Part shown: positions 42,388-53,930 of the stretch, piece by piece | Layout of the letters: every line of letters begins with the position of its first letter | Position numbering within the stretch: the stretch's first letter is position 1 | Assembly: GCF_016839145.1 (NCBI RefSeq) | Contig: NZ_CP069304.1 | Coordinates: forward strand, 248,001-312,000 | Reading direction: 5' to 3' | DNA length: 64,000 nucleotides | Origin: Shinella sp. PSBB067 | GTDB lineage: Bacteria > Pseudomonadota > Alphaproteobacteria > Rhizobiales > Rhizobiaceae | Notes under the pieces: generated by a model | Told to the model about the DNA's origin: nothing | Seen by the model: only the letters and a program-made list of their open reading frames with translations | The model's database searches: none | Program-made: the position numbers and the translations under genes

Positions 42388-43231
42388 ATGGATTCGCCCG
42401 CTGTTCCGCCCTTCCCCTCACCCGCGCTTCCCGCCGCTTGGCCGTAAGCCGAACGAAGTTACTGTAGCCGTCTCTTCCGCCAGAGATTTGGAATCACGGG
42501 ATAATCTTGTTCGCTTCGCGTCGATCTGGGCTGGCCACCTGCGTGCTATCAGGCCCTGAAATCTGCCGACGTAGCGGTTCGGCTGATGGGTCGCAATGAG
42601 GCCGAACGCGCGTGGCGTGATGCGCTTTTGCTCACGGCTGCTGCTGACGATCCGTGGCCGGCAGGGTGGGTGCTTTTGGCCTGCCAAAGGTTTTCTGCTC
42701 GAAAACCCGCCAATTGTGGCCGAACTCGAAGATTTTCTTGGGCTGGCCTTGGATGAGCGGCTTGCCAGGGCGGTCGAACGCGTCGACGATGCGCTGCAGT
42801 CTAGGCGACTGTCGCCGTTCGCCGTGCCGGATCTGGTGGGCTCCATCCATGGCGCGCCCCCGGATGCCGAATCGCTCGATCTGAAGGCTGACCGATAGGC
42901 TGATTGCTACGCCGCTGAAAAGGGGCTGGCCGTGCCACAGCTGATGACCGAGTGGTATGGGCCAGACGTCAAGACGCAACGGGGGCAGGGGCGGTCTCCA
43001 TTCGCGGGAACCCGCCTTTGCCCGCGCCGTGCTGACACATTGGCCCGCCGTCGCGCCGAAGGCGTCGGCGGGGTCATCGAAAAGCTCTTGGAGGAGGGGG
43101 CGCGGTGGCGGCGAGGCCCTGGCAATAGCCTGTGGCGCTGGGCGGAGCCCCGGCTATTCGACCGGCTCGCGGCTTTTTGGCGCCGTGCGAGAACTTTCCG
43201 GCTGCACTCGTTCCGGACCTACGGGTCGTAA
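42388..43231 (+). pseudogene. DUF1403-family gene, frameshifted
   Basis: Starts MDSPAVPPFPSPALPAAWP and then hits a stop; later frames continue in order with RLMGRNEAERAWRDALLLTA, PPIVAELEDFLGLALDERL, VDDALQSRRLSPFAVPDL and RLFDRLAAFWRRARTFR. This order matches the DUF1403 proteins of rhizobial plasmids as I recall them. At least three frameshifts or stops break it. The function of the intact family is unknown. Confidence 0.6.
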
Positions 43232-43287
43232 CAATGCGCGGACCAGACGCATCGGGCAGGCCGTGAAGCCATAGAGCGACACCGGGA

Positions 43288-43479
43288 GACGACGTCCTCC
43301 TTGACCGGCAGCTCGACGACCTGCCGCCGGAATTGCGCTGGCGCGATAGGATGCCGCGTGTCGAGGTGGTGATTTTTGCCTCGGCCTTACCGGAGGCTGT
43401 GGCCCGCGTCGTCGGCAGGGTCTGCAGCATCGGGCTGCCGATCGATGATCTGCGCGAGGCCCACAACTGTGCTGACTGA
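43288..43479 (+). pseudogene. ScpB-like fragment (partner of DUF1403)
   Basis: 63 codons reading DDLPPELRWRDRMPRVEVVI then FASALPEAVARVVGR, ending in a stop after DDLREAHNCAD. This corresponds to the N-terminal part of the rhizobial SMC-Scp ScpB-like proteins encoded after DUF1403 genes. The remainder is absent. The assignment is by memory of the family. Confidence 0.5.
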
Positions 43480-43662
43480 AAATCCGCGAAAGATGCGAGA
43501 TGGCGGCGACTTCGTCGGAGATCGATGAACTGACGTCGTACGACTACGTTCGCTTCCCTGAATGACGCCGGAAAGCACAAGCCTCCGCCGGTCTGGAAGC
43601 CCGCAGCGGTCCGCTCCGACCGTGACGAAGATACACCGAAATAGAGAAAAGACGCTGCAAGT

Positions 43663-44571
43663 TCACTTCCAAGGCGGAACGCGAAAGACCTCGCTCAAAT
43701 ACTCTATAAATGACCTGATCCTCGGCAGCAGGTGCCGCTCCGGAAGATAGACGGCGTGGATCGCGGTATTGTCGACGGCCTGGTATTCTTTCAGCAGCGG
43801 AACGAGGGTGCCGTCGCGGATCAACGGCAGCGACAGGTGCTCCGCCATCCGCATGATGCCTACGCCTTCCAGACAGAGCTGGACGAGCGTCAGCCCATTC
43901 GAGCCTCTGAAATTCCCGTTTGCGACGATGTTCTGCACGCCGGTCGGGGTCTGGAAAGGCCATCGGTTCAAGTGTTCGCGCGAGCCGTGCCACAGGAGGC
44001 AATTGAAATTGGCCAGATCCTGCGGCGTCTTCGGCTTGCCGAAATTGGATATGAATCGGGGCGAGGCGACGACGATCCTCTGAAGATCGCAGATTTTCTT
44101 GCTGATCAGAGCCGAGTCGGTCAGTCGCCCCATACGGATGGCGACGTCGAAGTTTTCTTCAATGAGATTGGCGTTCTGATCATCCAGCGACAGGATCACG
44201 TTCAGTCCGGCATGACGCTGGAGAAAGGCGGGTATGCGCGGCACGATTTGGTCCGTGCCGAAGGCGATCGGGGCGGTCACCCTTAGATCGCCGACGACAT
44301 GCGACTTCGCCGTAGCGATTGCTCCCTCCGCCTGGTCCACCAAGGCGATGATCTCGGCGCAACTCGCTGCAAACTTGCGTCCCTCCTCTGTAAGCCTGAA
44401 GCCACGGGTAGAGCGATGCATCAGGCGCACGCCGAGCCGCTTCTCCAGATTGTCGAGCGTGTAGCTTATCGAGGATTGGCTGACCCCCAGGATATGAGCC
44501 GCGGCGGTGAAGCCTCCGCCGTCGATGACCGAGCGGAAGACCCGCATTTCGAGAAGCCGGTTGTCCTTCAT
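43663..44571 (-). CDS. LysR-family transcriptional regulator
   Basis: 302 aa. N-terminal winged helix FTAAAHILGVSQSSISYTLDNLEKRLGVRL (AAAHILGVSQSSISYTLDNL), then a LysR substrate-binding domain (VTAPIAFGTDQIVPRIPAFL, LVQLCLEGVGIMRMAEHLSL). CrgA/AaeR-type subfamily. It is divergent from the aldolase operon at 44862 across a 290-bp intergenic region and is the obvious candidate regulator of that operon; the inducer is unknown. Confidence 0.88.
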   Translation of the reverse strand: MKDNRLLEMRVFRSVIDGGGFTAAAHILGVSQSSISYTLDNLEKRLGVRLMHRSTRGFRLTEEGRKFAASCAEIIALVDQAEGAIATAKSHVVGDLRVTAPIAFGTDQIVPRIPAFLQRHAGLNVILSLDDQNANLIEENFDVAIRMGRLTDSALISKKICDLQRIVVASPRFISNFGKPKTPQDLANFNCLLWHGSREHLNRWPFQTPTGVQNIVANGNFRGSNGLTLVQLCLEGVGIMRMAEHLSLPLIRDGTLVPLLKEYQAVDNTAIHAVYLPERHLLPRIRSFIEYLSEVFRVPPWK

Positions 44572-44861
44572 CTCAGGGCAAGCCTATCGAAAACCTTTAC
44601 AATGGTGAACTTATCGATACCCATGCCACGTCCCTCCCACGTCCCGTGGCCGCCTCGACAATCTCATTTGAAACAAACGCTTAGATCAAAAATCTTCGTG
44701 TCGATATGGCCGCGGGGAAATTTAGATAACTGTTATCAAACCGCACCGAATTGACCCTTGTCAATGCTCGATACAAGTTCGGGCGACGGCAACCACCCCC
44801 TAGATCAGCCTGCCGGACGGGCGTTGCTGCATACGAATCAACCGATGAAGAGGAGGCTTCA

Positions 44862-45674
44862 ATGTTAGATCTCGGTAATCGAGTTTCTGTTTATCAACCG
44901 GAACAGGCGGGCTTGATTTTCCCGGATATTCCGGAATTCGAGACCGTGGCGGAAGAGCGCCAGCACCGCAAGGAAAGGCTGGTTGCCGCCTGCCGCGCAT
45001 TCGCCCAGCAGGGGTATGACTATGGCTTCGCCGGCCACCTGACCGTGCGCGATCCCGAGCATCCGGAACTCTACTGGACCAATCCCATGGCCGTTCACTT
45101 CGCCAAGGTCCAGGTCTCGAACCTCATTCTCGTCGACCATCAGGGGAAGGTGGTGGAAGGCAATTATGCGGTCAATCGCGCCGGGTTCATCCTGCACGCC
45201 AACGTTCACGAGGCCCATCCCGACATCATCGCCATGTGCCATGCGCACACGATCTACGGCACGGCCTTCGCATCGCTCGGACGCCCGCTGGAGCCGATCA
45301 CCCAGGATGCCTGTGCATTTTACGAGGATCATGTGGTCATCGGCGACGTCGCCGGCGCCGTTGCGGTCGAATACAAGGCGGGTACCGACGTTGCGGCGGC
45401 CTTCAAGGGCGTCAAGGCGGCGATCCACCAGAACCACGGCCTGCTGACCGCCAGCCGCCACAGCATCGACTCCGCCGCCTTCTGGTTCATCGCCCTGGAA
45501 CGCTGCTGCCAGCAGCAACTGGCCATCGAGGCGACCGGCCTGAAGCCGACGCATGTTCAGGAAAAGCGGGCCCGCTACAGCCGCGAGCATGTCGGCAGCG
45601 ACTATATCGGCTGGCTGCATTTCCAGCCGATCTACGAGCAGCTCAAGGACAGCCAGCCCGACATGTTCGACTGA
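44862..45674 (+). CDS. Class II aldolase/adducin-family protein
   Basis: 270 aa from ATG 44862 with ribosome-binding site AGAGGAGG. Aldolase II/adducin fold: GFAGHLTVRDP, VHEAHPDIIAMCHAHTIYGTAF with the zinc-binding His-x-His, and IHQNHGLLTA with the third His. Classical members are L-fuculose or L-ribulose phosphate enzymes; this sub-branch lacks an assigned reaction. It heads an operon with an AldA-like dehydrogenase and a sugar transporter, so it likely cleaves or epimerises a sugar derivative to a hydroxyaldehyde such as lactaldehyde or glycolaldehyde. Confidence 0.82.
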   Translation: MLDLGNRVSVYQPEQAGLIFPDIPEFETVAEERQHRKERLVAACRAFAQQGYDYGFAGHLTVRDPEHPELYWTNPMAVHFAKVQVSNLILVDHQGKVVEGNYAVNRAGFILHANVHEAHPDIIAMCHAHTIYGTAFASLGRPLEPITQDACAFYEDHVVIGDVAGAVAVEYKAGTDVAAAFKGVKAAIHQNHGLLTASRHSIDSAAFWFIALERCCQQQLAIEATGLKPTHVQEKRARYSREHVGSDYIGWLHFQPIYEQLKDSQPDMFD

Positions 45675-45747
45675 GAGCGGTCGCGCACCCGCCGCCGCAA
45701 GGGCATCGGGTGCGCGCCCAACGCCTGAAATGGGAGGATTTATCGTC

Positions 45748-47181
45748 TTGAAAACATACCAGAACTACATTGACGGTCAGTTTGTCGCGTCCAGCGGCAC
45801 GGTGGGTGTCGAGGTTCTCAACCCGGCCAACCAGAAAGTCATCGCAGTCGTTCCCGATGCCACTGCCGACGACGTCGATGCCGCCGTCGCCGCCGCCACG
45901 CGGGCGCAGGCCGGATGGGAGAAGCTGTCCTCCACCCAGCGCGCCGGTTACCTGAGGCAGATCTCCGCGCGGATCCGGGCAAATGTCGATCGCCTGGCAA
46001 GAACGATCAGCCTGGAGCAGGGCAAGATTCTTCCGCTTGCCGTCCATGAGGTCAACCTGACCGCCAACTATATCGACTATATGGCCGAATGGGCGCTGCG
46101 CATCGAGGGCGAGATCGTCGCCAGCGACAAGGCAAACGAAACGATCCTGCTGTTCCGCAAGCCGATCGGCGTGACGGCCGGCATTCTGCCCTGGAATTTC
46201 CCGTTTTTCCTGATCGCTCGAAAATTGGCGCCGGCGCTGGTCACCGGCAATACGATCGTCATCAAATCCAGCGAAGAAACGCCGATCAACGCCTTTGAAT
46301 TCGCCGGGCTGCTCGACGAAACGGATATTCCCAGAGGTGTGGTCAACATCGTCAGTGGACGTGGGGGAACCACCGGCAGCGCGCTGTCGGCCCATCGCGG
46401 CATCGGGCTGGTCAGCTTCACCGGAAGCGTCGCGACCGGGGCAAGCATCATGGCCTCCGCCGCACGCAATCTCACCCGCGTCAATCTCGAGCTCGGCGGG
46501 AAGGCCCCCGCCATCGTGCTTGCCGACGCCGATATCGACTTGGCGGTAAAGGCGATCCACGAGTCGCGCATCGCCAATACCGGCCAGCTTTGCAACTGCC
46601 CCGAGCGCATCTATGTGCAGCGCGCGGTTCTCGACGAATTCACGCAGAAGATCGCCACGCGCATGAAGGCGACGACCTATGGCGATCCTTTCGGCAACGA
46701 GGAGATCATGATGGGGCCGCTCGTCAATCGCCAGGGGTTGCAAAAGGTGGCGGGCCTTGTCGAGCGCGCCGCGGCGGCGGGCGCCGAAACCGTGACCGGC
46801 GGGAAGATCGCCCACAAGGACGCCGGCCTCCACTACGAACCGACGGTTCTCGTCAATTGTCGGAACGACATGGAGATCATGCGCAAGGAGATCTTCGGGC
46901 CGGTGCTGCCGATCCAGGCGATCGACGACCTGGAAGAAGGCATCGCCCTGGCGAACGACTCCGAATATGGCCTCACCTCTTCGCTCTACACCACCAATCT
47001 CAACGCCACGATGAAGGCGACGCGCGAGCTGCGCTTCGGCGAGACCTTCGTCAACCGCAACAACTTCGAAGCGATCCAGGGCTTCCACGCCGGACGCCGC
47101 AAGTCCGGCATCGGCGGTGCCGACGGCAAGCATGGCCTCTACGAATATATGGAAACCCACATCGTCTACATCGAAGGCTAA
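45748..47181 (+). CDS. aldA: Lactaldehyde/glycolaldehyde dehydrogenase (AldA-like)
   Basis: 477 aa. I chose TTG 45748 because GGGAGGA lies 9-10 bp upstream; ATG 45730 has no ribosome-binding site and overlaps that element. Catalytic Glu249 (NLELGGKAPAIV) and Cys282 (TGQLCNCPERIYVQ) are present. The sequence is collinear with E. coli AldA (ANYIDYMAEWALRIEGEI, GILPWNFPFFLIARKLAPAL, NFEAIQGFHAGRRKSGIGG). It oxidises short hydroxyaldehydes to hydroxy acids with NAD, a fitting step after the aldolase. Confidence 0.88.
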   Translation: MKTYQNYIDGQFVASSGTVGVEVLNPANQKVIAVVPDATADDVDAAVAAATRAQAGWEKLSSTQRAGYLRQISARIRANVDRLARTISLEQGKILPLAVHEVNLTANYIDYMAEWALRIEGEIVASDKANETILLFRKPIGVTAGILPWNFPFFLIARKLAPALVTGNTIVIKSSEETPINAFEFAGLLDETDIPRGVVNIVSGRGGTTGSALSAHRGIGLVSFTGSVATGASIMASAARNLTRVNLELGGKAPAIVLADADIDLAVKAIHESRIANTGQLCNCPERIYVQRAVLDEFTQKIATRMKATTYGDPFGNEEIMMGPLVNRQGLQKVAGLVERAAAAGAETVTGGKIAHKDAGLHYEPTVLVNCRNDMEIMRKEIFGPVLPIQAIDDLEEGIALANDSEYGLTSSLYTTNLNATMKATRELRFGETFVNRNNFEAIQGFHAGRRKSGIGGADGKHGLYEYMETHIVYIEG

Positions 47182-47242
47182 TGCCAAACAGCCCGTCCAG
47201 ATGAGGAGACGCTGGACGGATATTTTTCAACGGGAGGAAAAC

Positions 47243-48187
47243 ATGTCGAAATTCATAAAGCTTCTTACATCCGCCGCCACCGTCGTTTGTCTTGGAACGG
47301 CGGTCGAAGCCAAGCCGCTGAACGTCACCTGGATCGCTGGAAACGCCGCGTTGCAGACCGAGCACCGCATTCGCGAAGGCTTTGCCAAATATCTGGACGA
47401 GAAGGGCATCAAGGACTGGAACGTAACCTTCCTCGACAGCGCCGGCTCGGCCGAAAAGGTGGCCAACAACATCCAGGACGCCGTTTCACGCGGGTCGGAT
47501 TTCATTCTCGTCACCGTGGCGGATCTGCGGGCGTCCAACAGCGCGCTTGCGGTCGCGGCCGAGGCGAATATCCCCGTCTTCACCGCCGATAGCGGCTGGA
47601 TTCCCGGCGCCATCACTGATGTGACGACCAACAACTGGCAGATGTCGTCCGAAGTCTCGCTCGAACTGGTCAACCGGATGCGCGGCAAGGGCAATCTCGT
47701 CCTCCTGACCGCTGACGGTCTCAAGCCGGTGCGCGAGCGCAGCGACACGCTGCGGGCGATCGTGAAGGAATATCCGGACGTCAAGATCATCGCCGAGCAC
47801 GACATCAACCTTTCGAACTTCTATCAGGATACGATGAACGCGGTTCAGGATATCTCGACACGGTTCGGCAGCGAGATCACCGCTGTCTGGGCGCCCTGGG
47901 ACGAGCCGGCGCAGGCTGCGGTCACGGCACTGGCGGCCGCCGGCCTCGATAAGGTTCCGGTGTCCGGCATGGATGGCCACCAGAGTGCGCTCGATGCAAT
48001 CTGCAAGGAAGACAGCATGTTCATCGCCACCGGCCGCCAACAGTTCGAAGTCTGGGGCGCCAAGCTGGCCGAATATGTCGAGCGGGTGGGCGAAAAGGGC
48101 GAGTCCGCCGAAAGCGTGAAAACCGCTGATATTGTCTACTTCCCGGCAAAGCTCTTCACCAAAGCCGACTGCCAGCAAAGCCAGTAA
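47243..48187 (+). CDS. Sugar ABC transporter periplasmic binding protein
   Basis: 314 aa from ATG 47243 (GGGAGG upstream). Signal peptide MSKFIKLLTSAATVVCLGTA ending VEA at about residue 23. Periplasmic binding protein type 1 fold as in RbsB: NIQDAVSRGSDFILVTVADL, a hinge at VFTADSG, and the DGHQSALDAI region. A stem-loop follows its stop before the ATPase gene. Confidence 0.88.
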   Translation: MSKFIKLLTSAATVVCLGTAVEAKPLNVTWIAGNAALQTEHRIREGFAKYLDEKGIKDWNVTFLDSAGSAEKVANNIQDAVSRGSDFILVTVADLRASNSALAVAAEANIPVFTADSGWIPGAITDVTTNNWQMSSEVSLELVNRMRGKGNLVLLTADGLKPVRERSDTLRAIVKEYPDVKIIAEHDINLSNFYQDTMNAVQDISTRFGSEITAVWAPWDEPAQAAVTALAAAGLDKVPVSGMDGHQSALDAICKEDSMFIATGRQQFEVWGAKLAEYVERVGEKGESAESVKTADIVYFPAKLFTKADCQQSQ

Positions 48188-48197
48188 CCGCAAGAAC

Positions 48198-48220
48198 GGG
48201 CACCTCCAGGGGAGGTGCCC
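48198..48220. other. Perfect stem-loop after the binding-protein gene
   Basis: GGGCACCTCC (48198-48207), AGG loop, GGAGGTGCCC (48211-48220): a 10-bp perfect stem, 10 bp after the stop and 74 bp before the ATPase start. No T-run. Such hairpins commonly protect the 5' message and raise binding-protein output over the membrane components. Confidence 0.8.
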
Positions 48221-48293
48221 ACTCATGCGAGTACAGTTCCGCTCATGACGGAGAATGCACTCGCACATGCAAGCTGGCTTCTGGGAGGGAACC

Positions 48294-49816
<1,523 letters not shown>

Positions 49817-49820
<4 letters not shown>

Positions 49821-50821
49821 CAACGATATCTGGAACGACATCGACCAACCCTGCGGCCGCGCCGGTTGCCAGGCGGAAAACCGATTTGCGGCTCGTCGCG
49901 CAGAAATACGGAACCTTGCTGGTGCTGTTTCTCGTCATCGCCGCCTGCGGGGCGATCAGCGACCGGTTCTTCACCGTGTCCAATCTCCTGAACATCCTTC
50001 AGCAGATATCGATGCTGACGATCGTCGCCGTGGGGCTTACCTATGGCTTTGCCGCCAAGGAAATGGATTTGTCGGTCGGATATACCGTCGGCCTTGCGGG
50101 CCTGGCCGCGCCGCTGCTCTTGATCGCCGGTTACTCGCTTCCCGTCGCCCTGGCCGCCGCGCTTGCCTGCGGCATCGTCGTCGGCGCGGTGAATTCGCTG
50201 CTGGTCGTGTCGATCGGCGTGCCGTCGCTGATCGCGACCCTGGCGACCGGTTCCATCCTGTTCGGTGTGAACTTCATACTATCGGGCGGCCGGGCCATTT
50301 ATGGCGGCTTGCCTGCCAGCTATCTGTCGATCGGCCAGGGCAGGCTGTTCGGCATTCCCTCGACGGCCGTGGCGATGCTGCTGGTCGTCGGCATTTCCTG
50401 GTTCCTGCTCGAGCGGACGGTGTTCGGGCGCAGGCTCTACGCGGTCGGCGGCAATGCGCGCGCGGCGGAACTGTCCGGAATCAACGGCCGCTCCTTCCGC
50501 GCCATCGGCCTCGCCTTCAGCGCCCTGTTCGCCGCCGGCGCCGGCATTCTCCTTTCGGCCCGGCTCGGCTCTGGCCAGCCCAATGCCGGCGAAACCTATC
50601 TTCTGGATGGCCTGGCCGCCGTCTTCATTGGCATGACGATGCTTCGCCCGGGCACCGCGACGGTCCTTGGAACCTTCTTCGGCGCCTTGCTGATCGGCGT
50701 GATGAACAATGGCCTGAACCTGGCGGGAATGGATACCTACGTGCAGAGCATCGTGAAGGGCATCGTCATCGTGATCGCCGTTTCCATCGTCTCTCGCACC
50801 ACGAGCCTGAAGCTGCTTTGA
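49817..50821 (+). CDS. Sugar ABC transporter permease (RbsC-like)
   Basis: 334 aa, eight to ten membrane helices. RbsC-family landmarks: NLLNILQQISMLTIVAVGLTY, MDLSVGYTVGLAG, the GRRLYAVGGNARAAELSGI loop (near 207-225) that contacts the ATPase, and GTFFGALLIGVMNNGLNL. It overlaps the ATPase gene by four bases. Confidence 0.92.
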
Positions 50822-50854
50822 GGCTTGCGGGCCTCTTGAAGGAAGGAGACCATC

Positions 50855-52495
50855 ATGAACGAGAAACAGAAACTGAGCCGCGAAGTCGTTGACGTCGTGA
50901 TCGTCGGTGCGGGACCAAGCGGCGCCGTCGCCGCCAAGCGTTTCGCCGAAGCCGGCATGAGCGTCGTTTGCCTGGAGCAGGGCGGCGCACCGGACTACAC
51001 GCTGATCAAGAACGACCGGCTCGACTTCGAGCTGTCGAAGGATCGCCATTTCAGTTGGAACCCGAACCACAGGCAGGCGCCTTCCGATTATCCGGTCGAC
51101 GACAGTGAATCGGAAGTCGCGCCCTTGATGTGGAATGGCATCGGCGGAAGCTCGGTGCTGTATGCGGCGGCCTGGCATCGTTTCCGCCCCAGCGATTTCC
51201 GCGTTCGCACGCTCGATGGCGTCGCCGACGACTGGCCGATTTCCTATGACGACCTGGCGCCGTTCTACGATCGCGTCGCGGAGGACTTCTCCGTCTCCGG
51301 CGTCGCAGGCGATCCCGCCTTTCCCTATCACGACGTGCCGTTGCCGCCCTTCGAACTGAAGGAGATGGAAAAGAAGATGATCGCCGCGCATGAGCGGCTC
51401 GGATGGCACTGGTGGCCGGGCTCCAATTCGATTGCCAGCGTGAAGCACAACAATCTCGAACCCTGCGTTCGCCGTGGCGCCTGTCTCTGGGGCTGTTTCG
51501 ACGGCGCGAAGGCGTCCGTCGACAGGACGCACTGGCCCGTTGCAAGGCGTCTGGGGGCGAGGCTTCTGCCGTTCTCGCGGGTGTTGCGCGTGGAGACCGA
51601 CAGCAGAGGCCTGGCGACGGGCGTCACCTATGTCGACAAGGAAACCGGCGAAACGCTGCTGCAACGGGGCCGTATTGTCGTCATCGCGGCCAATGGCCTC
51701 GGCACGCCGCGCCTGCTCTTCAACTCGACATCGGGCGCAAACCCTGACGGTCTCGGCAATTCGTCCGGCATGGTAGGCAAGCGCCTGATGATGCATCCTT
51801 ATGCCACCGTGATTGGTCTGTTTGATGACTTCTTCGAAAACTGGCAGGGACCGTTCGGCCAGCGCATGTATTCGATGGAGTTCGCCGAGACGCGCAAGGA
51901 TACCGATTTCGTTCGCGGCGCGAAATGGCAGCTCATGGGAACCGGTGGCCCGCTGAACACAGTCGGCGCATTTCCGTGGGGAGATAATGCCGGATGGGGG
52001 GCGGATTTCCACAAGACAGTCAACAAGCGTTTCGGCCGTTCGATCGACTGGTCGATCATCGCTGAGGATCTGCCGGAGGAACACAACCGGGTCGTCCTGC
52101 ACCCGACCCTTACGGATGCGGACGGGATGCCTTCACCGAAGATGATCTACAAGAACAACGAAAACACCCGCCGCCTGATGAAATTCAACGTCGAGCGGGC
52201 CTCCGAGGCGCTGCGCGAGGCGGGGGCCTACGAGGTTCTGCAAGCGCCATTCTTCCGCGAGACCGGCTGGCACATGCTCGGAACCTGCGTCATGGGCGAC
52301 GATCCGCAGACATCCGTCGTCGACGCCTATGGCCGCCTTCACGACGTCGCGAACCTGTTCATCATGGACGGCAGCGTCATGCCGACGTCGAGCTGCGTCA
52401 ATCCGACGGGAACGGTCGCGGCGCTGGCGTTGCGAAGCGCCGAGCATGTGGTCGAGACGGCGCGGGAACAGCACGTCAGCCTTGAACACGCGTAA
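50855..52495 (+). CDS. GMC-family FAD-dependent dehydrogenase
   Basis: 546 aa with GGAGA ribosome-binding site. FAD fingerprint VVIVGAGPSGAVAAKRFAEA (residues about 14-33) and the C-terminal block GWHMLGTCVMGDDPQTSVVD with the active-site His, then DGSVMPTSSCVNPTGTVAAL. The GMC subgroup is the gluconate/sorbitol dehydrogenase type that works with a small partner subunit; a candidate follows at 52601. It probably oxidises the imported sugar or a derivative. No Tat signal is seen, so it may ride with the small subunit or stay in the cytoplasm. Confidence 0.87.
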   Translation: MNEKQKLSREVVDVVIVGAGPSGAVAAKRFAEAGMSVVCLEQGGAPDYTLIKNDRLDFELSKDRHFSWNPNHRQAPSDYPVDDSESEVAPLMWNGIGGSSVLYAAAWHRFRPSDFRVRTLDGVADDWPISYDDLAPFYDRVAEDFSVSGVAGDPAFPYHDVPLPPFELKEMEKKMIAAHERLGWHWWPGSNSIASVKHNNLEPCVRRGACLWGCFDGAKASVDRTHWPVARRLGARLLPFSRVLRVETDSRGLATGVTYVDKETGETLLQRGRIVVIAANGLGTPRLLFNSTSGANPDGLGNSSGMVGKRLMMHPYATVIGLFDDFFENWQGPFGQRMYSMEFAETRKDTDFVRGAKWQLMGTGGPLNTVGAFPWGDNAGWGADFHKTVNKRFGRSIDWSIIAEDLPEEHNRVVLHPTLTDADGMPSPKMIYKNNENTRRLMKFNVERASEALREAGAYEVLQAPFFRETGWHMLGTCVMGDDPQTSVVDAYGRLHDVANLFIMDGSVMPTSSCVNPTGTVAALALRSAEHVVETAREQHVSLEHA

Positions 52496-52600
52496 GACGA
52501 AACGCGCTGTCGACCGGTCATGCGGCTGGCTCGATGACCATGAGAGCCGATGGCCCCAATGGGCCGATGACAGCGAGCGTTACAAGACAGGAGATCATTC

Positions 52601-53071
52601 ATGGACACGCATGCCCCTAGCCAAACCCTTGTTTCCAGATCAGAGCGGCTGCGCCATGTGAAGGAGCGTATCGAGCGCAACACGTCGCGGCTGCTATGGG
52701 CCGTCGATGCGCTCATTCCCGCCGACCCCTCTTTGGGAATGCCTTCGGCCAGCGAGGCCTCGGTCATCGACGTTCACCTTCCGCAGGCCCTGACCCTGCG
52801 CGACGACATGCAGGACCGGTTCTTCGCGGCGGTGGAGCGTCTTCCTGCCGAGGCGCCCGCAAACGGCCTTGAAACCCTCCAGGCACTGGGGCCGGCGGAT
52901 TTCGACCTGCTCTGCCGTATGATCGCCGGGTCGTTCTTCCTCGATGAAAAGGTGAACGCGGCGCTGGGCTACACGGCCCAGCAGGCGATCACCGCCACGC
53001 CGGATTACGATTACCTCATGGAGGCGATCGAGCCGGTCATCGAACGAGGCCAGATCTACACCGACGTGTGA
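52601..53071 (+). CDS. Small protein resembling gluconate 2-dehydrogenase subunit 3
   Basis: 156 aa; CAGGAGA ribosome-binding site. The segment LLWAVDALIPADPSLGMPSA followed by VIDVHLPQAL recalls the gluconate 2-dehydrogenase gamma subunit pattern, and its position right after a GMC gene agrees. No clear Tat signal or membrane span is visible. It would be the partner of the GMC dehydrogenase; similarity is weak and the call leans on context. Confidence 0.6.
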   Translation: MDTHAPSQTLVSRSERLRHVKERIERNTSRLLWAVDALIPADPSLGMPSASEASVIDVHLPQALTLRDDMQDRFFAAVERLPAEAPANGLETLQALGPADFDLLCRMIAGSFFLDEKVNAALGYTAQQAITATPDYDYLMEAIEPVIERGQIYTDV

Positions 53072-53158
53072 GGGGCTGAACAAGTGAGACAAGGATCCGC
53101 TCCGGAAATGCCAAGCTGAATATCTGGCATGGAAAGGCAGGATCGTGAGGAGATACCC

Positions 53159-53908
53159 ATGAAGATCCTGGTCCCTGTAAAGCGGGTCGTTGATTACAAC
53201 GTGAAGATCCGCGTGAAGTCCGACGGTTCGGGCGTCGAGCTTGCCAACGTGAAGATGTCGATGAACCCGTTCGACGAGATCTCGGTGGAAGAGGCGCTGC
53301 GGCTGAAGGAAGCCGGCAAGGCGGAGGAAGTGGTGGTGGTGTCGATCGGCCCGGCGAAGGCCGAGGAGACGCTGCGCACGGCGCTCGCCATGGGCGCCGA
53401 CCGGGCGGTGCTGGTGGAGACGGACGATGCCGTCGAGCCGCTCGCGGTCGCCAAGATCCTCAAGGGCGTCACCGAGGCCGAACAGCCCGGCCTCGTCATC
53501 GTCGGCAAGCAGGCGATCGACGACGATTCGAACCAGACCGGCCAGATGCTCTCGGCGCTGCTCGGCTGGGCGCAGGCGACCTTCGCCTCCAAGGTCGAGA
53601 TCGGTGAAGGCTCGGCAGAGGTCACCCGCGAGGTCGACGGCGGGTTGCAGACCATCGAGGTCAAGCTTCCGGCGGTCGTCACGACGGACCTTCGCCTCAA
53701 CGAGCCGCGCTATGCCTCGCTGCCGAACATCATGAAGGCGAAGAAGAAGCCGCTCGACAAGAAGACGCCCGCCGACTTCGGCGTCGACACGCGCCCGCGC
53801 CTCACGGTGCTGAAGACCGAGGAGCCGTCGGGCCGCAAGGCAGGCGTCAAGGTCAAGAGCGTCGCCGAACTGGTCGACAAGCTCAAGACCGAAGCCGGCG
53901 TGCTGTAA
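53159..53908 (+). CDS. etfB: Electron transfer flavoprotein beta subunit
   Basis: 249 aa from ATG 53159 ([20 protein letters not shown]). EtfB landmarks: [20 protein letters not shown], the AMP site [12 protein letters not shown], the [19 protein letters not shown] block and the C-terminal lysine-rich recognition loop ([19 protein letters not shown]). It carries electrons from acyl-CoA-type dehydrogenases to ETF:quinone oxidoreductase. 22 bp before etfA. Confidence 0.95.
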   Translation: MKILVPVKRVVDYNVKIRVKSDGSGVELANVKMSMNPFDEISVEEALRLKEAGKAEEVVVVSIGPAKAEETLRTALAMGADRAVLVETDDAVEPLAVAKILKGVTEAEQPGLVIVGKQAIDDDSNQTGQMLSALLGWAQATFASKVEIGEGSAEVTREVDGGLQTIEVKLPAVVTTDLRLNEPRYASLPNIMKAKKKPLDKKTPADFGVDTRPRLTVLKTEEPSGRKAGVKVKSVAELVDKLKTEAGVL

Positions 53909-53930
53909 GCAGGAAAGGGAGAACATCACC

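Noticed and set aside
42596..42979. Frames on both strands considered as independent small genes
   Set aside because: The plus-strand fragments line up in order as parts of a broken DUF1403 gene, and the minus-strand frame is its shadow.
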